A program made the translations under genes and the position numbers. This document shows, piece by piece, positions 8,504 to 17,097 of a stretch of 39,529 bases of DNA; position 1 is the first letter of the stretch; every line of letters starts with the position of its first letter. The notes beneath the pieces were generated by a model, which was given only the letters and a program-made list of their open reading frames with translations, searched no databases and was not told the origin of the DNA. Origin of the DNA: Paractinoplanes ferrugineus (lineage in GTDB: Bacteria; Actinomycetota; Actinomycetes; Mycobacteriales; Micromonosporaceae); assembly GCF_016862195.1 (NCBI RefSeq), contig NZ_BOMM01000088.1, positions 1-39,529 of the forward strand, in the 5' to 3' direction.

Positions 8504-8793
8504 TGGCCGCGCTGATCATGGTCCGCCCCGGCCGCGACTGGCAGTCCTCCGGCGGCCTCTTCGACTGGACCCTGGAATACCTGATCCCCCGCCTCACCGA
8601 CCCCACCACGGCCGAGTGGCTGCGCACCGTCGTCGAGGAGAACCTGGGCAGCCTGTGGATTCCCGACCTGCCGTACGAGGCCCAGTCGGAGATCTACCAA
8701 CTGCTGCGCGCCGACCTGCTGCGCGCCGCCGAACGCGAACTGCCGGAGGCCGCCGTCGCCGAGCTGAGAGAGCTGATCGCGCTCACCTACTGA
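8503..8793 (+). CDS. Small hypothetical protein coupled to the preceding gene
   Basis: A 96-residue acidic, helix-rich protein of unknown function. It opens with a hydrophobic MAALIMVRP and continues with predicted amphipathic helices (TAEWLRTVVEENLG, EIYQLLRADLLRAAEREL). No catalytic motif is visible. Its ATG overlaps the upstream stop by one base, suggesting a two-subunit or coupled pair. It ends 18 bp before the stop of the convergent GGDEF-EAL gene. Confidence 0.65.
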   Translation: MAALIMVRPGRDWQSSGGLFDWTLEYLIPRLTDPTTAEWLRTVVEENLGSLWIPDLPYEAQSEIYQLLRADLLRAAERELPEAAVAELRELIALTY

Positions 8794-8811
8794 CCGGCCC
8801 GGGATCGGGGA

Positions 8812-11058
8812 TCACGCCGCGAGGGCCGTACCGGTCAGGAGCTCCTCGAACTTCTCGGGCGGCAGCGGGTGCGCGAAGTAGAAGCCCTGAGCCGACTCGT
8901 AGCCCAGATCCTGCAGGCGGGTGGCCTGGTCGGGAGTTTCGACACCCTCGGCCACCGCGGTCAGGCCGAGGCTGTGCGCGACGGTCAGGACCGTGGCGGC
9001 GATCGGTGCGCGGCCGGGCTCGGCCCGGGTGAACGAGCTGTCCAGTTTCAGCTCGTCGACGGGCAGGTCGGCGAGCATGGCCAGCGAGGAATCGCCGGTG
9101 CCGAGCGCCACCCGCACCCCCATCGACCGCAACTCGGACACGCTCGGACAGGACTCCGCCGGGTCCATCGCGGGCGCCTCCAGGGTGAGGCGGTGGGGCT
9201 CGATGCCGTACTCGTCGAGGACCACCCCCACCGAATCGGCGAAGCCGGGCTCGCGGAGATCCCGGGCCGAGACGTTGAGGTTGAGGGCCAGATCGGCATC
9301 CCAGGCGGACAGCTGGCGCACCGCGGCACGCAGCACCCACCGGTCGAGCGGCACGATCAAGCCAGTTCGCTCGGCGATCGGGAGGAACGCCTGCGGCGGC
9401 ATGGTGCCGTGTTCCGGGTGCCGCCAGCGCACCAGCGCCTCGACGCCGAGCACGCGCCGGTCCGGGAGCGCGACGATCGGCTGGTAGAGCAGGTAGAGCT
9501 GGTCGTCGTCGATCGCCTCGCGCAGTTCGTCGCCCAGCTGCGCGTGGTCCGCGCTGGGCTGGGCCAAGGCCGGCGTGAAGTGCAGGTGCGCGGTGCCGTT
9601 GACCATCTTGGCGGCGTACATCGCGATGTCGGCCTGGCGCAGCAGGAGGCTCGGGTCGTCGCCGGCATGCCCGTCGGCGATGCCGATGCTGGCCCGGATC
9701 GGCAGCTCGTGGCCGTCGGCCAGGACCGGCCGGCTCAGCGCCTCGATCATGCGCCGGGCGGCCAGGTCGGCGGCCTCCGGGGTGGCGCCGTCGAGCACCA
9801 CGACGAACTCGTCCCCGCCGAGCCGGGCGACCGTGTCCTCGACCCGGATGCAGCCGGCCAGCCGCTGGGCCACCGCGATCAGCAACAGGTCGCCGACCTC
9901 GTGGCCGAGGGTGTCGTTGACCTCCTTGAAGTCGTCCAGGTCGATGAGCGCGACGGCGACCGGCCGGCCGTCGGGGGCGGTCAGGGCCTTGTGCAGGCGC
10001 TCGTGGAACAGCACCCGGTTGGGCAGCTGGGTGAGCGCGTCGTGGGTGGCGCCGTGGTCGAGGCGGCGCAGCAGCCGGCCGTTGTCGACGAACGCGGTCA
10101 TCTGACGGAGCACCACGAGGGCGGTCAGCGCCACGGCGCTGACCACGATCACCCGGCGGTCGGGGGCGGCGTCGGGCAGGGCGACGCTCAGGAGCAGGGC
10201 ATCGACCGCGGCGACCGCGACATAGGGAAGGACGCTGAAGCTACGGCGACGCGGCTCCCGTACGCCTCGGCGCGGCGCGTAGTCGATGGCCCGTTGTTTC
10301 TCGGCGGCCCAGGCCCCGAAGAAGAACACGGCCGGCAGGGTGACGATGTCCGGGAACAGGTGCGGGTCGATCGGCTGGAGCAGGGGCCGGAGGGTGGGGC
10401 CGACGGCGCCGAACGCGACCGCCACCCCGATCAGCCGCATCGCCTTGCGGTCCAGCTGCGACGACGTGGAGGTCAGCAGGACCTTGGCGACGGCGAAGAC
10501 GGCGAGCATGGCGAGCGTCGTGATGGCCAGCGTGGTCCAGACGATGCCCGGGTCGTCGCCGCCGAAGGCGTACCTGGTGGAGAAGTGCCAGACGAATACC
10601 GCGCAGGCCAGCATGACGGTGCCGGCGTCCAGGACGATCCGGAACAGATCACCGCCGGCCTGCTTGCCGAACGGCAGTCGCAACATCGCGTAGATGGTCA
10701 CGATGACCGCGATACCGTCGAAGATCACCTGACCGAGCCCGAGGTGCGGGGCCGACCCACCGGTGGCGACGGCGTCCACGGCCTCGGCGAGAGTGCCCAG
10801 GCTGACCAGCACGGCGACCACGTGGACGTGCCGCCAGAACCGCCGGATCGGTGGTGGCATCCCCTCGGTCCGAGCGGTACGCCGCACGTTGACGGTCATC
10901 AGGACCGCCCCGGCCATCGCCGGCAGCCACACCAGCGTCCAGGGCAGCACCGGGTGGATCGCGTTGACGACCAGGAACAGGAACGCGAGCGCGGTGACCG
11001 TCGCGGACGCACGCAACATGCGCCCGCCCGGCAGTCGGGACCACAGCGCACGGGTCAT
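8812..11058 (-). CDS. Membrane GGDEF protein with degenerate EAL domain
   Basis: A 748-residue inner-membrane protein. About ten hydrophobic helices fill residues 15-330, followed by a GGDEF domain (GGDEF at about 414-418, with an RVED inhibitory site five residues before) and an EAL-fold domain with EAL at 540-542. The EAL domain keeps NVSA, KLDSSF, AEGVE and QGFYF, but the usual DDFGTGYSS segment reads VALGTGDSS: the three residues DDF are missing in frame (codons at 9094-9111), and the ELTES loop is altered to LEAPAM. Loss of the two aspartates should abolish phosphodiesterase chemistry, so the protein is best viewed as a diguanylate cyclase whose EAL fold may bind cyclic-di-GMP. ATG 11058 has GAGGAG upstream; longer extensions run into the divergent pseH promoter. 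Confidence 0.9.
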   Translation of the reverse strand: MTRALWSRLPGGRMLRASATVTALAFLFLVVNAIHPVLPWTLVWLPAMAGAVLMTVNVRRTARTEGMPPPIRRFWRHVHVVAVLVSLGTLAEAVDAVATGGSAPHLGLGQVIFDGIAVIVTIYAMLRLPFGKQAGGDLFRIVLDAGTVMLACAVFVWHFSTRYAFGGDDPGIVWTTLAITTLAMLAVFAVAKVLLTSTSSQLDRKAMRLIGVAVAFGAVGPTLRPLLQPIDPHLFPDIVTLPAVFFFGAWAAEKQRAIDYAPRRGVREPRRRSFSVLPYVAVAAVDALLLSVALPDAAPDRRVIVVSAVALTALVVLRQMTAFVDNGRLLRRLDHGATHDALTQLPNRVLFHERLHKALTAPDGRPVAVALIDLDDFKEVNDTLGHEVGDLLLIAVAQRLAGCIRVEDTVARLGGDEFVVVLDGATPEAADLAARRMIEALSRPVLADGHELPIRASIGIADGHAGDDPSLLLRQADIAMYAAKMVNGTAHLHFTPALAQPSADHAQLGDELREAIDDDQLYLLYQPIVALPDRRVLGVEALVRWRHPEHGTMPPQAFLPIAERTGLIVPLDRWVLRAAVRQLSAWDADLALNLNVSARDLREPGFADSVGVVLDEYGIEPHRLTLEAPAMDPAESCPSVSELRSMGVRVALGTGDSSLAMLADLPVDELKLDSSFTRAEPGRAPIAATVLTVAHSLGLTAVAEGVETPDQATRLQDLGYESAQGFYFAHPLPPEKFEELLTGTALAA

Positions 11059-11155
11059 CCGAATCTCCTCACCAGGTTTCTGCCCGGCTTGGATCGGCGG
11101 GGGCGGCGGCGAGGTGAGGAAACGGCCTGTGACGCTGCTCCTATTCACCGAGCTG

Positions 11156-11161
11156 TACTTT
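11156..11161 (+). promoter_or_regulatory. Candidate -10 element for leaderless pseH
   Basis: TACTTT lies 6 nt before the GTG at 11168, which lacks a Shine-Dalgarno sequence at normal spacing. A -10 this close would start transcription at or near the start codon. No clear -35 is seen. The alternative start GTG 11129 has GAGG about 9 nt upstream and would make this element internal. Confidence 0.35.
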
Positions 11162-11167
11162 GTTGAC

Positions 11168-11623
11168 GTGCTACGACCCGCGGCGTACGCCGAACGCGAT
11201 CTGATCCTTCCCTGGCGCAACCACCCGTCGGTCCGTGCGATCAGCCTCACGACGCACGAGATCCGGCCGGAGGAGCACGCGGCCTGGTGGGAGAAGAATT
11301 GGACAAATGTTCTCATTTATGAGGATGAGGGCACTCCGGCCGGCGTCGTAATCTTCAACGGGGAGACCTGGTCGTTCTACCTCGATTCCGAGGGGCTCGG
11401 GCGGCGCATGCTGCCGGCCTGGATGCGGCTGGAAAAAGAGGCGATCGAGTACGCCTTCGGCACGCTCGGCCTTCAACGGCTCGACGGCGAGACCCTCGAG
11501 GAGAACAAGCAGGTCCTGGCACTGCACCGGCGCTTCGGCTTCCGGGAAACCCGTCGATACGAGCGCTCCGTCGACGGCATCATGAAGACCGTCGTCGTGA
11601 CGGAGAGAGGCAAAGATGACTAA
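11168..11623 (+). CDS. pseH: PseH-like GNAT N-acetyltransferase of the pseudaminic acid pathway
   Basis: A 151-residue GNAT-fold enzyme. It opens VLRPAAYAERDLILPWRNHP, the LRP...D-L-I-L-WRN pattern typical of PseH/RimJ-like acetyltransferases, and ends with the coenzyme-A-site helix and LHRRFGFRE beta-strand motif. In the pathway PseH acetylates the 4-amino group of UDP-4-amino-4,6-dideoxy-AltNAc to give UDP-2,4-diacetamido-trideoxy-L-altrose. The assignment rests on the family pattern and on the overlap with pseI (8 nt). The start at 11168 is chosen from family length and a -10-like TACTTT; GTG 11129 (164 residues) is the alternative. It is divergent from the membrane GGDEF gene, 109 nt away. 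A different acyl donor cannot be excluded given the acyl cassette nearby. Confidence 0.8.
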   Translation: MLRPAAYAERDLILPWRNHPSVRAISLTTHEIRPEEHAAWWEKNWTNVLIYEDEGTPAGVVIFNGETWSFYLDSEGLGRRMLPAWMRLEKEAIEYAFGTLGLQRLDGETLEENKQVLALHRRFGFRETRRYERSVDGIMKTVVVTERGKDD

Positions 11624-12644
11624 GTTCGGGCCCGACAAGCGGCCGTACATCGTCGCGGAGATGTCCGGTAACCACAACGGCTCGCTCGACCGCGCGCTGT
11701 CGCTGGTCGACGTGGCGGCGGAGGCCGGCGCCGACGCGATCAAGATCCAGACCTACACGGCCGAGACGATGACCGTGGACGTCAAGCACCCCCGGTTCCA
11801 GATCTCCGAGGGTCACGAGCTCTGGGGCGGCGAGTACCTCTACCAGCTCTACGAGCGTGCGCACACGCCGTGGGAGTGGCACCAGCCGATCTTCGAGCGG
11901 GCGCGCGAGCGCGGCATCGAGGCGTTCTCCAGCCCGTTCGACCGCACCGCGGTGGACCTGCTGGAGAAGCTGGACGCCCCGATGTACAAGATCGCCTCCT
12001 CGGAGATCACCGACCTGCCGTTGATCCGGCTCTGCGCGAGTACCGGCAAGCCCGTGATCATCTCGACGGGGATGGCCTCGGTCCGCGAGATCGCCGCCGC
12101 GGTGGAAGCCGCCCAGGGCGCCGGCGCGACCGACGTGACCGTGCTGAGCTGCACCGCGTCCTACCCGGCGCCGCCCGAGGAGACCAACCTGCGCCGCATC
12201 CCGGTGCTGGCCCAGATGCTCGAGGTGCCGATCGGGCTCTCCGACCACACGATGGGCATCGGCGTGCCGGTGGCCTCGGTCGCGTTCGGGGCGTGCCTGA
12301 TCGAGAAGCACCTCACGCTCGACCGGGCGGACGGCGGCGTCGACTCGGCGTTCTCGCTGAACCCGGAGGAGCTGCGGCTGCTGCGGGTGGAGTCGGAGCG
12401 GGCCTGGCAGGCGCTCGGCACCACGCACATCGGCCCGACCGAGCACGAGAAGGAGGGCCTGCGCTTCCGCCGCTCGCTCTACGTCGTGACGGACGTGAAG
12501 GCCGGCGACAAGGTCACCCCGGAGAACGTCCGCTCGATCCGGCCGACCGGCGGGCTCGAGCCCGACTCGATCGGCCTCGCGCTCGGCCGCACCTTCACCA
12601 GCGACGCGGCCAAGGGCACACCGCTCACCTGGGACCTGATCTAG
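11616..12644 (+). CDS. pseI: Pseudaminic acid synthase
   Basis: A 342-residue NeuB-family enzyme that condenses phosphoenolpyruvate with 2,4-diacetamido-2,4,6-trideoxy-L-altrose to form pseudaminic acid. Visible motifs: AEMSGNHNGSL near residue 15, AIKIQTYTAETMT, LYQLYERAHTPWEWH, FSSPFDRTAVDLLE, YKIASSEI, IGLSDHTMG, IEKHLTLDR and a C-terminal SAF (antifreeze-like) domain with RRSLYVVTDVKAGD. The TYTxxTMT and TPWEWH segments favour PseI over sialic or legionaminic synthases. ATG 11616 has GAGAGAGG (11603-11610) and overlaps pseH by 8 nt. Its TAG overlaps the TAG of the convergent methyltransferase-like gene in a shared CTAG (12641-12644). Confidence 0.93.
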   Translation: MTKFGPDKRPYIVAEMSGNHNGSLDRALSLVDVAAEAGADAIKIQTYTAETMTVDVKHPRFQISEGHELWGGEYLYQLYERAHTPWEWHQPIFERARERGIEAFSSPFDRTAVDLLEKLDAPMYKIASSEITDLPLIRLCASTGKPVIISTGMASVREIAAAVEAAQGAGATDVTVLSCTASYPAPPEETNLRRIPVLAQMLEVPIGLSDHTMGIGVPVASVAFGACLIEKHLTLDRADGGVDSAFSLNPEELRLLRVESERAWQALGTTHIGPTEHEKEGLRFRRSLYVVTDVKAGDKVTPENVRSIRPTGGLEPDSIGLALGRTFTSDAAKGTPLTWDLI

Positions 12645-14497
12645 GCCCGTTTGGCGCGACGGCCGCGGAGAAATTTGCGGCCGTCGCGGCCCACCACCCG
12701 GTAGGCCTCCCGGGCGAGCACCATCGCCTTGCCCGGGAACTTGCTCCGGTAGAACTTGATCTCGCGTTCCATCTTGCTGAGCTGGTTGTCCCGGGACTGG
12801 ATGATCGTCTCGGTCCACTCCATCAGCGCGAGCAGGTGACTGGCCTGGTAGCGCTGGCGCCAGAGCGCCTCGGTCAGCTCCCGGAAGCCCTCGACGTCGA
12901 CGGGCGCGGTGCCCGGCGTGACCGCCAGCAACCGCAGCCGCAGCGTCTGCTGCTCGGCCAGGCCGAGCTCGAACTCGGCCGCCTCGCGCTGCACGTGCAG
13001 CTCGACAGCCGCCCGGACCTGGGCGTCGGAGATGCCCCGGCCCACCATGCCGAGCATGGTGGCGGTCAGGTCGACGGCGCTCGAGCTGATCGGCCAGGGG
13101 TGCGGCTGGGCCGAGGTGATCAGCTGCACCGCGAACTCCCACAGCGCCCGGACCAACGCGGTCTCCAGCGGCACCGGCTCGATCGGCTCCCAGCGGGTCG
13201 GCAGCAGCGTCGGGCCGGACGGCGTGACGAACACGTCGGCCAGGCCGGCCAGGGCAACCGGGCCAGTCAGGGCAACCGGGCCGGTCAGGGTGCCGTCGTC
13301 GGCCTGCTCGGCCAGCCACGACGCGTAGCGGCTCAGCTCGGCGCGCAGCTCGGTCAGGTCGGCGGTGGCGGCGAGGTGCCGCACGCGCTCCTCGAGCACG
13401 AACCCGTCGGCGGCGGGGGCGGCCGGCTCGGCGATGCGGCGCAGGCCTTCGCGTTCGATCGGCGCGGTCAGCGGCTCGAGCACCTCGGTGCGGACCTCGC
13501 CGTCGCCGGCGGCGCTCACCGCGTACGTGAAAGAACCGCGCCGGTCCCCGACCAGCAGCTCCCGGCCCTGGATGGTGGGGGTCGCACTCACCCCCGGCGC
13601 ACGCGCGATGACCAGCCACGACGGTGCGACGGTGTTCTCCGCGCCGGCCCGCAGGGCCCGGTGGACCAGGCGGCGCGGGTCGCTGAGCACCGCCCGGCCG
13701 CGGAAGCCGGCCGCGAACACCTGGGCGAGGGCGGTGCCGAGCCGGGAACGCAACGGCGAGTCGACGTTGCCGAGCAGGCCCGGCCCGACCAGGATCGTCG
13801 GCGCCGACGGCTCGGGGAACGCGGCATAGCTGACATCGACCAGCAGACCCGCCGCGGTCAGCCGATCAATCAGCTGCTCGCTGGAGGCGGGGCGGTGCGG
13901 ATCGTGGTCGTCCACCGGGTACCACGCCGCGTCGGTGGCCTCCCGGGCGCCCGGGTCGAGCCGCACGGTGTGATGCACGCCGAGGTGATTGTCATGGGCG
14001 AGCAGGAGCACCCCGTCGGGGCGGACCGCCGCGGCCAGCCGGTCCAGCAGCTCACCGGCCGACATCTGGTCACCCTCGGCGGAGTTGAGCCGGTCGACGC
14101 CGTCGGCCGCCAGGACCAGGTCGAAGCGCTGCTCGGGGTCGAGCCGGACGAGCGCCCCGGCCAGCACGGTGGCCCGCGGGTGAGCGTGCGCGGCGTTCTG
14201 CGCGTCGCCGAGCGAGCGCAACAGCCAGAACACCTTGGCGCCGCCGTCGACCAGGGCCGCGACCAGGTCGTCGGCGTGCGGGCCGGCGACCAGCACGCTG
14301 CGGCCGGGGCCGGCGAACTGGCCGGCCAGGTGACGCAGCAGGGCGCCGGTGGGTCGTTCGGGACCGCGGGCCGGGTCGGCGTCGGTCCACGAGAACATCT
14401 CGTCACCGACGCGCCGCAGGTTGGACACCGGCGGAGCAGCCAGGGCGGCGGCGTAGTCCGTGCCCTTGGCAGGTACCAGAGCAGCGGTGTCCGACAT
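12641..14497 (-). CDS. Large methyltransferase-like protein with C-terminal coiled coil (paralogue 1)
   Basis: A 618-residue protein with an N-terminal Rossmann, class-I methyltransferase-like domain (about residues 50-200): VLVAGPHADDLVAALVDGG at the nucleotide-binding loop, FDLVLAADGVDRL, and LAAAVRPDGVLLLAHDN. The glycine-rich SAM loop is replaced by AGPHADD, so SAM use is not certain. A long middle region contains LSDPRRLVHRALRAG, and the C-terminus is a predicted coiled coil ending in a very basic tail. It is a clear paralogue of the protein at 26738-28435, sharing AGPH, DGVxRL, ELGVH/HLGVH, LSDPRRL and the coiled-coil end. ATG 14497 has AGAGGCAG upstream; extension to 14590 is unsupported. 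Its position beside pseI suggests modification or assembly of the nonulosonate product; that role is inference. Confidence 0.8.
   Translation of the reverse strand: MSDTAALVPAKGTDYAAALAAPPVSNLRRVGDEMFSWTDADPARGPERPTGALLRHLAGQFAGPGRSVLVAGPHADDLVAALVDGGAKVFWLLRSLGDAQNAAHAHPRATVLAGALVRLDPEQRFDLVLAADGVDRLNSAEGDQMSAGELLDRLAAAVRPDGVLLLAHDNHLGVHHTVRLDPGAREATDAAWYPVDDHDPHRPASSEQLIDRLTAAGLLVDVSYAAFPEPSAPTILVGPGLLGNVDSPLRSRLGTALAQVFAAGFRGRAVLSDPRRLVHRALRAGAENTVAPSWLVIARAPGVSATPTIQGRELLVGDRRGSFTYAVSAAGDGEVRTEVLEPLTAPIEREGLRRIAEPAAPAADGFVLEERVRHLAATADLTELRAELSRYASWLAEQADDGTLTGPVALTGPVALAGLADVFVTPSGPTLLPTRWEPIEPVPLETALVRALWEFAVQLITSAQPHPWPISSSAVDLTATMLGMVGRGISDAQVRAAVELHVQREAAEFELGLAEQQTLRLRLLAVTPGTAPVDVEGFRELTEALWRQRYQASHLLALMEWTETIIQSRDNQLSKMEREIKFYRSKFPGKAMVLAREAYRVVGRDGRKFLRGRRAKRA
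13250..13285 (-). repeat. Two-copy 18-bp tandem repeat in methyltransferase-like gene
   Basis: Two adjacent 18-bp units (13250-13267 and 13268-13285) differ at one base and encode TGPVAL twice. They are in frame, so copy change would lengthen a linker without breaking the gene. Confidence 0.7.
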
Positions 14498-14855
14498 GCT
14501 TCTGCCTCTCACTGGTGGCGGGCGACTCGACACTACGTCACGTTTCCGCCCGGGACGCCGCCCCGTCAGGCCGACCGGGAAAGGTACCACCGAAGAGTAA
14601 ATTTTCGGGTTTTCAGAGGCATCAATCGATTGCCGGGTTTGTCAGCTGGACCAGCACCGTGTGCTTGATCACCTTAACTGGGTTCTGAACAGGGAACGCT
14701 TGCGACTGTCACCTACATTGGACGCCGCACAACGTGAATCGTCCTCAGATCACGTCCCGGGGTCAGGCGCCGCCACGACTGCCCCGGGCAGCAGGGCGCC
14801 GGCCCGGCGCGAGATATGCCCCCATTACGCGTCGGGCCGGCTTCCGTTCGATGGA
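14498..14855. other. 358-nt intergenic region upstream of paralogue 1
   Basis: No gene is supported here. The region lies between two minus-strand genes. Near the MMPL stop are two GC-rich dyads: CTGCCC-C-GGGCAG at 14779-14791 and GCGCCGG-C-CCGGCGC at 14796-14810, possible terminators for the MMPL gene although no T-run follows. The half nearest 14497 must hold the promoter of the methyltransferase-like gene; TAGTGT is present on the minus strand in the last 50 nt, without a convincing -35. The middle part (about 14590-14720) is less GC-rich than the flanks. Confidence 0.5.
14779..14810 (-). terminator. Candidate GC-rich hairpins after the MMPL gene
   Basis: Two consecutive short dyads (6-bp arms at 14779-14791, 7-bp arms at 14796-14810) lie 46-77 nt past the MMPL stop. 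There is no T-tract, so this would be an actinobacterial-type hairpin terminator at best. Confidence 0.35.
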
Positions 14856-17036
14856 TCAAGCAACCCCGGCCAGCTCCGGCTCGCTCGGCGCCGGGCCGAC
14901 CGGCTGGGCCGGCGGCTCGTGGGCGATCTGCGGCAGCCACCCCAGCCAGCGGGGCAGCCACCAGTTCTTCTCCCCGAGCAGGGCCATCACGGCCGGCAGC
15001 AGCACCGCCCGGATGATCGTCGCGTCCAGCAGGACCGCCGCCGCCAGGCCGACGCCGAGCTGCTTGGTCGAGGCCAGCGGAAGCGTCGCGAACAGCGCGA
15101 ACACCGCCACCATCACGACCGCCGCGCTGGTGATGACGCCGGCCGTGCGGCCGATGCCCTCGCGCACCGCCTGCTTGGTCGACAGGCCCCGGTCATATCC
15201 CTCACGGATGCGGCTCAGGACGAAGACGTGATAGTCCATCGACAGGCCGAACAGGATGATGAAGAGGAACAGCGGCATCCAGTTGATCAGCCCGTCGGCC
15301 GCCTCGAACTGCAGCCGCTCCTCGAAGTGGCCGTACTGGAAGACCCAGACCAGCATGCCGTAGGCGGCCGCCACCGAGAGCAGGTTGAGCACCACTCCGG
15401 TGATCGCGACCACCACCGAGCGGAACGACACCAGCAGCAGGATGAAGGCCAGGCCGAGCACGAAGCCGAACACCCAGGGCAGACTCGCGTCGAGCCGGGC
15501 GTTGAAGTCGGCGTTGACCGCCATCTCACCACTGACCAGGGCGGTCGCTCCGGCCAGGGAACCGAATGTGGCCGGCACGACGCTTCCGCGCAAGGTGTCG
15601 AGCGCATCCTTGCCGACCAGGCCCACCGACACCACCGCCACCGTGCCGGCCGGGTTGACCCGCACCTCCACCGGCCCGCTGAGGGCCCCACCGCTCTTGG
15701 TGACCGCGGTCTCGAAGGCCGCCAACTGCTTGTCGAACTGGCCGCCCTTGACGGTGGCCGCCTCGATCACCACCTGGGCCGGTGACGTCTTGCTCGGGAA
15801 GGCCCCGTCGATCGCCTTGAAGGCCTGCACGACCGGCGCCTTGGGCGGCAGATCCTCGATGCCCTGACCCTTGGTCCGCAGGTCGACCACCGGGGACGCG
15901 ATCACGGCCAGCGCACCGACCGCGACGATCGCCGAGAGCAGCGGCTTGGCCAGCACCAGCCGGAGGAAGCCGGACAACAGCCGGCCTTCGCTGCGCCGCC
16001 TGTACAACCCGGGAATCTTGATCGCGTCGACCCGGTCACCGAGCGCCGACAGCATGGCCGGCAGCACGGTGAGCGAGCCCAGCATGGTCGTCGCGACCAC
16101 CAGGATGGTGCCGACCGCGAAACTCACGAACGTCGTGTCGAAGGTGATGAACATGCCCGCCATCGCCACGATCACGGTGAGGCCGGAGACCCAGATCGAC
16201 CGGCCCGAGGTCTGCGCCGCGATCACCAGGGCGCGGTGCGCGTCCGCCCCGGCACGGCGCTCGTCGCGTTCCCGACGGATGTAGAACAGGCAGTAGTCGA
16301 CCCCCACCGCCAGGCCGACCAGCAGCATCACGTGCATCGTCGTCTCGTCCGCCGGAGCCAGCCGGCTGGCCGCCGCGAGCAGCCCGATCGCGGCCACCAC
16401 CGCGGTGACCGCGAGCAGGACCGGCAGCAGCGCCGACACCACCGCGCCGAAGGCGACGAGCAGGATGCCCAGGGTGACCGGGATGGACAGCATCCCCAAC
16501 CGGCTGAGCCCCCGGTCGAGGTCGTCCCCGATCAGCTTGTCGGCGCTGGCGTCGCCACCCTCGGCGATGTAGAGATCGGCGTGTGCGGCCTGCACCCGGG
16601 CGACCGTGTCGAGGGCCGGCTGGACCCGCTCCTTGGCGGTCTCCGGATCGCCACCGATGCTGAACGTGACGAGCGACGACCGCTTGTCGGGCGACTCGAT
16701 CGCCGGCTGCACGCCGGTCACGTCGCTGGTCGCGGTCAGCTGCCGGGTCAGGTCGGCGATCGCGGCTTTCCGGTCGGCGCCGGCCCGGTTCTGCACGATG
16801 ACCATCTCGCCGGCCGGCCGCACCGGGAACCCGGCCTGATCGACGATGTGATCGGCCCGGCCCGAGTCGCCGTGGCCGTAGTCGGAGTCGACCGCATCCC
16901 GGGTGCCGATCTGCCCGCTGAGGATGGTCACGCCGACCACGAAGGCGATCCAGCCAAGTATCGCGAGCGTCCGATGGCGGGCGCTCCACATCGCGGCCCG
17001 TGCCGCGATCCCCTTTACGTCTTCCGTATTCCGCAT
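14856..17036 (-). CDS. MMPL-family (RND) membrane exporter
   Basis: A 726-residue inner-membrane transporter with the twofold RND layout: one helix near the N-terminus, an external loop, a helix bundle, then a second loop and bundle. Both halves keep the MMPL signature around a transmembrane aspartate and tyrosine: GVDYCLFYIRRERDE in the first and LSMDYHVFVLSRIREG in the second. Family members export lipids, glycolipids or drugs using the proton gradient. The length is typical of the short MMPL class without a C-terminal cytoplasmic domain. ATG 17036 has no Shine-Dalgarno, but TAGCGT sits 7 nt upstream, a leaderless arrangement. It follows the response regulator gene by 71 nt, with an operator-like sequence between, so control by that two-component system is likely. 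Export of a product of the neighbouring acyl cassette is a possibility, not shown. Confidence 0.9.
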   Translation of the reverse strand: MRNTEDVKGIAARAAMWSARHRTLAILGWIAFVVGVTILSGQIGTRDAVDSDYGHGDSGRADHIVDQAGFPVRPAGEMVIVQNRAGADRKAAIADLTRQLTATSDVTGVQPAIESPDKRSSLVTFSIGGDPETAKERVQPALDTVARVQAAHADLYIAEGGDASADKLIGDDLDRGLSRLGMLSIPVTLGILLVAFGAVVSALLPVLLAVTAVVAAIGLLAAASRLAPADETTMHVMLLVGLAVGVDYCLFYIRRERDERRAGADAHRALVIAAQTSGRSIWVSGLTVIVAMAGMFITFDTTFVSFAVGTILVVATTMLGSLTVLPAMLSALGDRVDAIKIPGLYRRRSEGRLLSGFLRLVLAKPLLSAIVAVGALAVIASPVVDLRTKGQGIEDLPPKAPVVQAFKAIDGAFPSKTSPAQVVIEAATVKGGQFDKQLAAFETAVTKSGGALSGPVEVRVNPAGTVAVVSVGLVGKDALDTLRGSVVPATFGSLAGATALVSGEMAVNADFNARLDASLPWVFGFVLGLAFILLLVSFRSVVVAITGVVLNLLSVAAAYGMLVWVFQYGHFEERLQFEAADGLINWMPLFLFIILFGLSMDYHVFVLSRIREGYDRGLSTKQAVREGIGRTAGVITSAAVVMVAVFALFATLPLASTKQLGVGLAAAVLLDATIIRAVLLPAVMALLGEKNWWLPRWLGWLPQIAHEPPAQPVGPAPSEPELAGVA

Positions 17037-17043
17037 GGGGAAG

Positions 17044-17049
17044 ACGCTA
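17044..17049 (-). promoter_or_regulatory. Candidate -10 for leaderless MMPL transcript
   Basis: Read on the minus strand, TAGCGT is separated from the ATG at 17036 by exactly 7 nt, and the start has no ribosome site. A poor -35 match (TCGAGA) lies 17 nt further up. Confidence 0.4.
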
Positions 17050-17097
17050 TTTTTCGGGGCGCTCAGTCTCGATGGGGCAGGCTGCCGTCTTCAGGGT

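Noticed and set aside
8869..11166. 765-codon frame antisense to the membrane GGDEF gene
   Set aside because: No recognisable domain; the minus strand carries GGDEF and EAL motifs.
11616..12644. Sialic or legionaminic acid synthase
   Set aside because: The TYTxxTMT and TPWEWH segments and the presence of PseB, C, G and H-type genes favour pseudaminic acid; no epimerase of the sialic or legionaminic route is seen.
11580..13619. Long minus-strand frame covering pseI and part of the methyltransferase-like gene
   Set aside because: It crosses two real genes in other frames and has low-complexity Arg/Pro/Gly translation.
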